Source: QS-5-54-17 sp964489295 (GTDB taxonomy: Bacteria > Patescibacteriota > Saccharimonadia > QS-5-54-17). Taken from it: a stretch of 21,941 bases of DNA. Each line of letters starts with the position of its first letter. Position 1 is the stretch's first letter. Positions 20,860 through 21,941 of the stretch are shown piece after piece. The stretch is from positions 1-21,941 of the forward strand of contig CAZAXT010000013.1 in the NCBI GenBank assembly GCA_964489295.1, in the 5' to 3' direction. The notes beneath the pieces were generated by a model. That model had not been told where the DNA came from and ran no database searches. It saw only the letters and a list, made by a program, of their open reading frames with translations. Position numbers and translations under genes: made by a program.

Positions 20860-21554
20860 ACCTCCGACGCAGTATCCGGAAGTTGGAGACTCTCGGCTAC
20901 ATCGAACTCGTATTCAGCGAAAAAGAACTCGTTCGGTGATTGGCGGATCAAATCGAGGATTTCAATCGTACCGGGCAATACATAGTCCATATTGCGCAAC
21001 TTCTCTTCGGTAACCCACATCGGTTCCGAATGTTCGGTCGAAACTAACTCGCCCGAATAGGATTCACCTACGAAAATATGGCTCAACAAATGATTCAGCG
21101 ATTCGCCCTGCTCGGTATAACTCAAATATACTTCGCCCACATGCCGCAAATCAGCCTCCAGCCCGGTTTTCTCTTCCAGCTCCCGTCTGGCCGCATCGGC
21201 TACCAATTCTCCGTAATGAAGTTTACCGTTGACCAACGAAATGCTGTCGATGTATGGCTCGCAACTCCGGCGGTGTATAAGCACCGAACCGTTGTCGTAC
21301 AGCACCGGCGCGGTCATGATCTTGGGCTGCAACCGCGGCGTCAGCGAATCCAGACTAACAACGCTGGCTAAATGTTTACCCTTATCGGTCAACGCGTACA
21401 ACTCGTTTTCTTTGACAACCAACCCTTCGTTTATTAGTTGCTTTAGGTAATAAATGAAATGATTACTTTCAACATCATCCGGCTTTAAGCTTGAAAAACG
21501 AAGCTTTGAGTTCAGGATCAATCTTCTGAGTATATCCTGCCGGATCGGATGCAT
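20856..21554 (-). CDS. Winged-helix-NUDIX protein, possible regulator
   Basis: A protein of 232 aa with two parts. Residue numbers here count from a TTG at 21557. Residues 1 to about 70 look like a winged helix-turn-helix (IRQDILRRLIL, HFIYYLKQLINEGLVVKE, then a YALTDKGKHLA wing). Residues about 78-215 are a NUDIX domain with the box at 111-133 (G111, E117, RELEEKTGL at 125-133). The last glutamate of the box is Lys130, seen in some NUDIX families but possibly weakening metal binding. Regulators such as NrtR also combine NUDIX with a winged helix, in the opposite order. The ATG at 21554 fits the AAAGGAG site better than the TTG. It overlaps glyA by 4 nt. Confidence 0.82.
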   Translation of the reverse strand: MHPIRQDILRRLILNSKLRFSSLKPDDVESNHFIYYLKQLINEGLVVKENELYALTDKGKHLASVVSLDSLTPRLQPKIMTAPVLYDNGSVLIHRRSCEPYIDSISLVNGKLHYGELVADAARRELEEKTGLEADLRHVGEVYLSYTEQGESLNHLLSHIFVGESYSGELVSTEHSEPMWVTEEKLRNMDYVLPGTIEILDLIRQSPNEFFFAEYEFDVAESLQLPDTASEV

Positions 21555-21574
21555 CAATCTCTCCTTTAGCCTTG

Positions 21575-21580
21575 ATTGTA
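21575..21580 (-). promoter_or_regulatory. Candidate -10 box for the NUDIX-glyA operon
   Basis: TACAAT on the minus strand, 20 nt before the preferred ATG, giving a short leader with the AAAGGAG site. No good -35 lies at 17 nt; a TTGACT lies farther away, with about 23 nt between them, too far for a normal promoter. Confidence 0.4.
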
Positions 21581-21725
21581 CGCAAGCAACGACATTTGCG
21601 TCCAGTCAAATTTTTTTGACCCAAACGGTTTTGGCACAAAAGGTCTTACTTATATGCCTATGGCGGGTGGGATATTGTCCGAGTACGAGGATGAATGCGC
21701 AGAAATCCTTTTAGAGGTTGATTAG
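21576..21725 (+). CDS. Possible small ORF (49 codons) upstream of the last gene
   Basis: An open frame from a TTG at 21576 to a TAG at 21723-21725 encodes a sequence with a protein-like look: SNFFDPNGFGTKGLTYMP, then an acidic helix GGILSEYEDECAEILLEVD. The TTG has no ribosome site. An ATG at 21654 (23 codons) has AAAAGG about 10 nt upstream. It ends 20 nt before the next gene. Homology is unknown and it overlaps the promoter region of the opposite operon, so I hold it as tentative. Confidence 0.25.
   Translation: MYASNDICVQSNFFDPNGFGTKGLTYMPMAGGILSEYEDECAEILLEVD
21605..21634. promoter_or_regulatory. Two adjacent palindromes, possible operator
   Basis: GTCAAA-TTTT-TTTGAC (21605-21620) and CCAAA-CGGT-TTTGG (21621-21634) are perfect inverted repeats placed end to end, 51 bp upstream of the start of the winged-helix NUDIX gene. 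They could be binding sites for that protein. The first also gives TTGACT on the minus strand. Confidence 0.4.
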
Positions 21726-21745
21726 ATTAAACAAGGAGATATGTG

Positions 21746-21941
21746 ATGGAGGCATTACGTCAAGATGCGTCATATCAGAACACGTCTGAGGTACAAAGTA
21801 ACGTTGAGCAGGAAATAAGAGAGCAGGCATTTGCGCGTGTTGGGTTCGAGCTCGGGTTTCACGACATTGATACTGCTGTACAAAAATATCTTGGTTTTTG
21901 TTCTCTTCCTGAAAATTACACGAAATCGATTTCTTACCCAT
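21746..21941 (+). CDS. Hypothetical protein, N-terminal part (runs off the window)
   Basis: I do not recognise this protein. The ATG at 21746 follows AAGGAG by 7 nt, a consensus ribosome site, and 65 codons remain open to the window edge. The visible part is polar and helical (SNVEQEIREQAFARVGFELG, about 18-37), then FHDIDTAVQKYLGF, with no signal peptide or membrane segment in view. It is divergent from the NUDIX-glyA operon. Codon use is somewhat more AT-rich than its neighbours, by eye. The rest of the gene is needed to identify it. Confidence 0.7.
   Translation, partial: MEALRQDASYQNTSEVQSNVEQEIREQAFARVGFELGFHDIDTAVQKYLGFCSLPENYTKSISYP

Noticed and set aside
21711..21941. Minus-strand open frame reaching the window edge
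   Set aside because: Antisense to the 21746 gene, which has a consensus AAGGAG site; composition is not protein-like.
1..21941. CRISPR arrays, IS elements, rRNA or tRNA genes
   Set aside because: No spaced direct repeats, transposase-like proteins or conserved RNA cores were seen on reading both strands.

Overview
This window looks like chromosomal DNA of a Patescibacteria/CPR bacterium. Saccharibacteria (TM7) is my best guess, but the phylum is inference. The grounds are a compact layout with many 4-nt start/stop overlaps, the CPR-type conserved protein at 9579-10088, GtrA/GT-C envelope glycosylation genes, and proteins reduced or rearranged relative to model bacteria. TGA is used as a stop codon (for example at 2135-2137 and 14578-14580), which argues against the Gracilibacteria/Absconditabacteria code. 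Shine-Dalgarno sites of the AAGGAG type are common.

Layout. 1-2109 (minus): ybaB/ebfC, recR, a DHH phosphoesterase and the start of cysS, apparently one transcript from an extended -10 promoter. 2135-7727 (minus): dnaB followed by three overlapping envelope genes (a GtrA/GT-C fusion, a polyprenyl-phosphate GT2 and a second GT-C transferase). 7825-7880: a degenerate heptamer repeat just after dnaX. 7878-10192 (minus): dnaX, whose zinc module is missing, and the CPR-conserved protein. 10284-11647 (minus): rplJ-rplL with a textbook L10 leader (promoter, L10 site, antiterminator, terminator). 11678-13049 (plus): an accessory-looking island with an attenuator-like leader, a 52-codon gene that may be frameshifted, a row of hairpins, and two overlapping genes of unknown function flanked by a 13-bp inverted repeat. 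13095-17214 (minus): a tight five-gene operon with an APH-fold kinase, a cytidylyltransferase-family protein, a HIT-NUDIX fusion, a dCMP-deaminase-like protein and dihydrofolate reductase. 17279-18091 (plus): thyA, probably nearly leaderless. 18088-21554 (minus): a wHTH-NUDIX protein, glyA, a 52-aa acidic protein and a GT4 glycosyltransferase. 21746-21941 (plus): the start of an unrecognised gene.

How the genes fit together. ThyA, DHFR, GlyA and the deaminase-like protein together would form a thymidylate/one-carbon cycle within 8 kb: dCMP to dUMP to dTMP, DHF to THF, and serine-driven reloading to methylene-THF. RecR, YbaB, DnaX and DnaB cover replication and repair. The three dnaB-linked glycosyl genes suggest a lipid-linked sugar pathway decorating the cell surface. 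The least explained region is the plus-strand island at about 11.7-13.05 kb.
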